DNA from: Paenibacillus_AM sp052180255
GTDB lineage: Bacteria > Bacillota > Bacilli > Paenibacillales > NBRC-103111
Direction: 5' to 3'
Assembly: GCF_052180255.1 (NCBI RefSeq)
Contig: NZ_CP197466.1
Coordinates: 372,001 to 436,000 of the forward strand
Length of the DNA stretch: 64,000 nucleotides
The notes beneath the pieces were generated by a model. That model was not told where the DNA came from. It searched no databases and saw only the letters and a list, made by a program, of their open reading frames with translations. The translations under genes were made by a program, and so were the position numbers. Below, in pieces: positions 61,372-64,000 of the stretch (position 1 is the stretch's first letter; every line of letters starts with the position of its first letter).

Positions 61372-62391
61372 TTAGTGTGAACCAGTCACCTTATTTTCAA
61401 CTTCCAACACATCAAGTAGGAACATAAAGATCGGAATACCGATGATCAGACCCCAGATGCCCATGAAATGTTCGGCGAAAATAAGTACCAAGAACGTATA
61501 GAAGATCGGCAGATTCGTCTTTGCAGACATCAGCTTCGGATTCAGGACATAGCTCTCAAGTGCGTGAATGAATGCAATGAAGATCAGGATATATACGACA
61601 TACATGATGCCGCCAATACTGTAAGCAATCGTACAGAGTGGGAATAAGGAGATAACCACACCCGCAACTGGAATGAGTCCAAGCACGAAAATCATCAGTC
61701 CCAGACCGATTAATTGTGGGAAGCCCATGATCGATAGTGCAATGACAGACAGTATACAGTTTACAATTGCAATGATGAATTGTGCCTCAATCACTTTGCC
61801 AAAGGAGTTTACGAACTTACGACCGAAATAGGCTAACTCTTCATAAACGGCGCCCGCTTTACTTGATTGAAACTGTGAAGTGAATCGAATAATACGTTCC
61901 TTCTCAAGAAGAATAAATAGGCTGAGAATAAGAGCAATAAACACTTGGACGCCAAGCTTTCCAATGTTAGCCGCGTATTTGTATAAAAAGTTAAGGCCCT
62001 GCTCGATGTAAGTGGAAATATTAGCTTCTTTTGTCATCGAGATAATATAGTTGGCGATTTCATTTTCTTGTGGCTGATTAAAGAACCATTTTATTTGCAC
62101 AACGAGCTGTGAGATTTGTTCGACGATGACTGGAAGGTACTTAATAATAACAAGGACAAATCCTGTGACGAATGCAATATAGAGTAAGATGACGATAATT
62201 TTCGAATTAATTTTGACAACCTTATCGAGCTGGGAAGAGATGAGTTTCTGCAGTTGATTCATTAAAAACGTGAAAATGAACATGATGAGAATTAAGTTGA
62301 GCATATCTCTTACTGCATACAGCATGGCAGCAACCACGACTAGGATAATCAGTCGTTTGAACTCTTTACTTTGAAAAAAGTTAGTAACCAT
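61372..62391 (-). CDS. AI-2E (PerM) family transporter
   Basis: 339 aa; ATG after TAGGAGC. About eight membrane helices with a long central soluble section (residues 85-210) and the family region PQLIGLGLMIFVLGLIPVAG. Close in layout to TqsA/PerM proteins, which are proposed exporters or Na/H antiporters. Convergent with the AlkA gene. Confidence 0.9.
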   Translation of the reverse strand: MVTNFFQSKEFKRLIILVVVAAMLYAVRDMLNLILIMFIFTFLMNQLQKLISSQLDKVVKINSKIIVILLYIAFVTGFVLVIIKYLPVIVEQISQLVVQIKWFFNQPQENEIANYIISMTKEANISTYIEQGLNFLYKYAANIGKLGVQVFIALILSLFILLEKERIIRFTSQFQSSKAGAVYEELAYFGRKFVNSFGKVIEAQFIIAIVNCILSVIALSIMGFPQLIGLGLMIFVLGLIPVAGVVISLFPLCTIAYSIGGIMYVVYILIFIAFIHALESYVLNPKLMSAKTNLPIFYTFLVLIFAEHFMGIWGLIIGIPIFMFLLDVLEVENKVTGSH

Positions 62392-62490
62392 AAACGCTCC
62401 TATCCGGGATTGTATTTTTATACCTAATTATACTGTTTAGAGTGTCTGTTATCAAATGACGAGCTGTATTTTTTTTCCTCTAAAGAGAAA

Positions 62491-62536
62491 AGCCACTTTT
62501 CTATAATGAGTCTTTCTCATTATGTGAAAAGTGGCT
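62491..62536. terminator. Long hairpin terminator
   Basis: AGCCACTTTTC and ATAATGAG pair with CTCATTAT and GAAAAGTGGCT (two-base bulge), loop TCTT. Serves the regulator gene on the minus strand. Confidence 0.85.
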
Positions 62537-62540
62537 GTAT

Positions 62541-63854
62541 TCATTCTAGATTATGCTGCTTCATCTTGTAGTATAACGCTCCCCGCGAAATTGCGAGTAA
62601 ACGCGCCGTCTTAGACTTATTGCCCTTTGTTGCTGTCAACGCTTCTTTGATACGCGCTCGTTCAATCTGATCGGCCTGCACGTTAAGAGGCATGGCTTGT
62701 TCGGTCAGATTTGTTAACGTCGTTACTTTAATCGTGGGTGGAAGATCTTGTAGGGTAACGACCCCGCCTTGGGAAGCAATAAGAATATGCTCAATCGCGT
62801 GTTTAAATTGTGGAATATTGCCTGGCCAGTCAAATGAAGCCAGTGCAGTCACAATTTCAGCACTGAGTACAGGAGCGGGTTTACCCATACGACGAGCGGC
62901 ATCACTTAGGAACATTCGACTAAGCTCAGGTATATCTTGTTTACGTTGTGAAAGGGAAGGCACCTGTTTAATCTGGAAAGCATAAAATAATTCCTTCAAC
63001 AAAACGCCGCTTTCAACCAAATGTTCGTAGTCGCTAGGTAAGGATGCGAAGAGGCGACAGCGTAGAGGAATTGACGTCGAGCCACCAATACGTGTGAATT
63101 CGCCTGATCTTATGGCTTGCGCCAGCTTCTCTTGTACACTGTGAGGCATCGCTTGTAAATCTTTTAGAAACACACTACCACCTGCGGCTTCTTCTAACTT
63201 TCCTGCACGAGCTGCAGAATTGTCACTGAGCATACCGCCTTCAAAGCCGAATAGCTCCGAGTCCATCAGTCCACCTGGAACAGAGCTGCAGCTAATCGCG
63301 ACGAAGCTATTATTTTTCCCTGCACTTCGTGATAACCATTGGGCAAGTGCCCGTTTACCGACACCTGCGTCACCTGTTAATAGAAGTGGGAAGTTGAGAC
63401 GGCTGAGATCAGATGCTGCACCGATTTCTTCTTTTTTAAAAGGAAACGCAGTGTAGAGATGCTCATCGCTTGTTTTATCATAAAGCTCACCATTGAGCTG
63501 CACATATTGGGTAATATTTTGTTCGATCGATATCGCACCAAGCAGACTGCCATCATGATCAAAGACAGGAAGTGCATTGATCATAACATGCATGTCTGGC
63601 CGAGGCTCATGATAAACGTGATGAACGGGACTGCGACTTTCCATCACTTGATAGAGCATGACAGACTCTTTTTGAAAAAAATGGCCAACATGCTGTCCCA
63701 CAATTTCTTGGGCAGTGATTTCATAGGTGCGTTCAGCAGCTTCATTCCAATACAACACGACGCCTTCCGTATCGACAACGGTAACGGCATCGTTGACACC
63801 AGCTAGAATTGCGGCCATAAATGATTTCATTTTGGACATTGTGTCGAACATCAC
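62541..63854 (-). CDS. PAS-AAA-HTH regulator with degenerate sigma-54 activator domain
   Basis: 437 aa (GTG 63854 or ATG 63851). PAS domain at 10-120, AAA+ domain at about 140-370 with Walker A GDAGVGKR, and a Fis-type HTH at the C-terminus (KSKTARLLAISRGALYYKMK). The GAFTGA loop needed to touch sigma-54 is replaced (ELFGFEGGMLSDNS) and Walker B FLDEI is FLKDL, so neither sigma-54 contact nor normal ATP hydrolysis is expected. It more likely acts as a sigma-70-dependent repressor or activator like TyrR. Start of a neighbouring target gene is at the right edge. Confidence 0.88.
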   Translation of the reverse strand: MMFDTMSKMKSFMAAILAGVNDAVTVVDTEGVVLYWNEAAERTYEITAQEIVGQHVGHFFQKESVMLYQVMESRSPVHHVYHEPRPDMHVMINALPVFDHDGSLLGAISIEQNITQYVQLNGELYDKTSDEHLYTAFPFKKEEIGAASDLSRLNFPLLLTGDAGVGKRALAQWLSRSAGKNNSFVAISCSSVPGGLMDSELFGFEGGMLSDNSAARAGKLEEAAGGSVFLKDLQAMPHSVQEKLAQAIRSGEFTRIGGSTSIPLRCRLFASLPSDYEHLVESGVLLKELFYAFQIKQVPSLSQRKQDIPELSRMFLSDAARRMGKPAPVLSAEIVTALASFDWPGNIPQFKHAIEHILIASQGGVVTLQDLPPTIKVTTLTNLTEQAMPLNVQADQIERARIKEALTATKGNKSKTARLLAISRGALYYKMKQHNLE

Positions 63855-63962
63855 GTCACCACCCTATCATTATGCGATTTTTAATTATCTCAATTATCGG
63901 TCTAAATAGTGATTCTAGTATATATAAGGAATTGTAAAAGTTCAATTACTAGGAGGAACAAT

Positions 63963-64000
63963 ATATTAACAGAATATTTAAATGATTTTGAATGTAAGGG
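63963..64000 (+). other. Possible start of a gene cut by the right edge
   Basis: AGGAGG at 63951-63956 is a perfect ribosome site. Six bases on, ATA then TTA opens a frame reading LTEYLNDFECK to the edge; no ATG, GTG or TTG is in this frame. An unusual ATA or ATT start would be needed, or the true start lies beyond the window. Low confidence. Confidence 0.3.

Noticed and set aside
1..64000. tRNA and rRNA genes
   Set aside because: No sequence with tRNA arms or conserved rRNA blocks was recognised by eye.

Overview
This window looks like chromosomal DNA of a low-to-moderate GC, Gram-positive spore-former of the order Bacillales. Paenibacillus or a close relative is the most likely source. This is inferred from strong AGGAGG-type ribosome sites, frequent TTG and GTG starts, a LytTR/DUF3021/ABC locus, a DUF4023 micro-protein, a stalk-domain exported protein, a preQ1-I-type leader before queF, and 7-1-7 Fur and CzrA-type operators. 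No rRNA, tRNA or CRISPR array was recognised.

Region 1 (1-10.6 kb) is accessory DNA. It opens with a tightly packed operon: a ComEC-like metallo-beta-lactamase (cut by the left edge), a trypsin-like protease with a C-terminal zinc-binding domain, a small middle component and an SMC/Rad50-like ABC ATPase. This is the layout of an ABC three-component (ABC-3C) conflict system. A phospholipase-D-type nuclease gene follows, broken by two single-base deletions. Two families of about 20-bp iterated repeats, resembling transposon-end binding sites, lie just after it. Next come a SAM methyltransferase, a strongly structured and probably untranslated segment ending in a terminator, and an IS110-type transposase broken by another single-base deletion. 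All three single-base frameshifts in the window fall in this region.

Region 2 (10.8-34 kb) is ordinary chromosomal DNA rich in small signalling and resistance modules. It holds an amidase, a GNAT acetyltransferase, an alpha/beta hydrolase beside a MerR regulator, a CPBP protease with a serine hydrolase, LytTR-DUF3021-ABC transporter, a hydrolase with a two-component system, and an HTH protein fused to a degenerate F1-ATPase-beta-like domain followed by an M3 peptidase. An ECF sigma factor with its membrane partner, an FMN reductase, an EamA transporter divergent from a MocR regulator, a duplicated XRE regulator, a pentapeptide-repeat protein and an MFS pump complete it.

Region 3 (34-49 kb) contains a zinc/cadmium efflux module (P-type ATPase, SmtB/CzrA-type repressor, 20-bp palindromic operator), transporters, a methionine aminopeptidase and a PAP2 phosphatase. 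A dense cluster of DnaA-box-like sequences sits in a convergent intergenic gap. A Bcr/CflA pump faces a MerR regulator, and a Fur-box-controlled flavodoxin operon, a preQ1-type leader with queF, a radical SAM protein and a lipoprotein gene with an in-frame TGA follow.

Region 4 (49-64 kb) has a SulP transporter with an ArsR repressor and paired operator-like sites, an APH-fold kinase, an AraC regulator facing a secreted penicillin-binding-type hydrolase, cysteine synthase, a SUFU and DUF4265-like pair resembling immunity proteins, a YitT protein, an AlkA glycosylase and an AI-2E family permease. The last full gene is a sigma-54-activator-like regulator that has lost its GAFTGA and Walker B residues.
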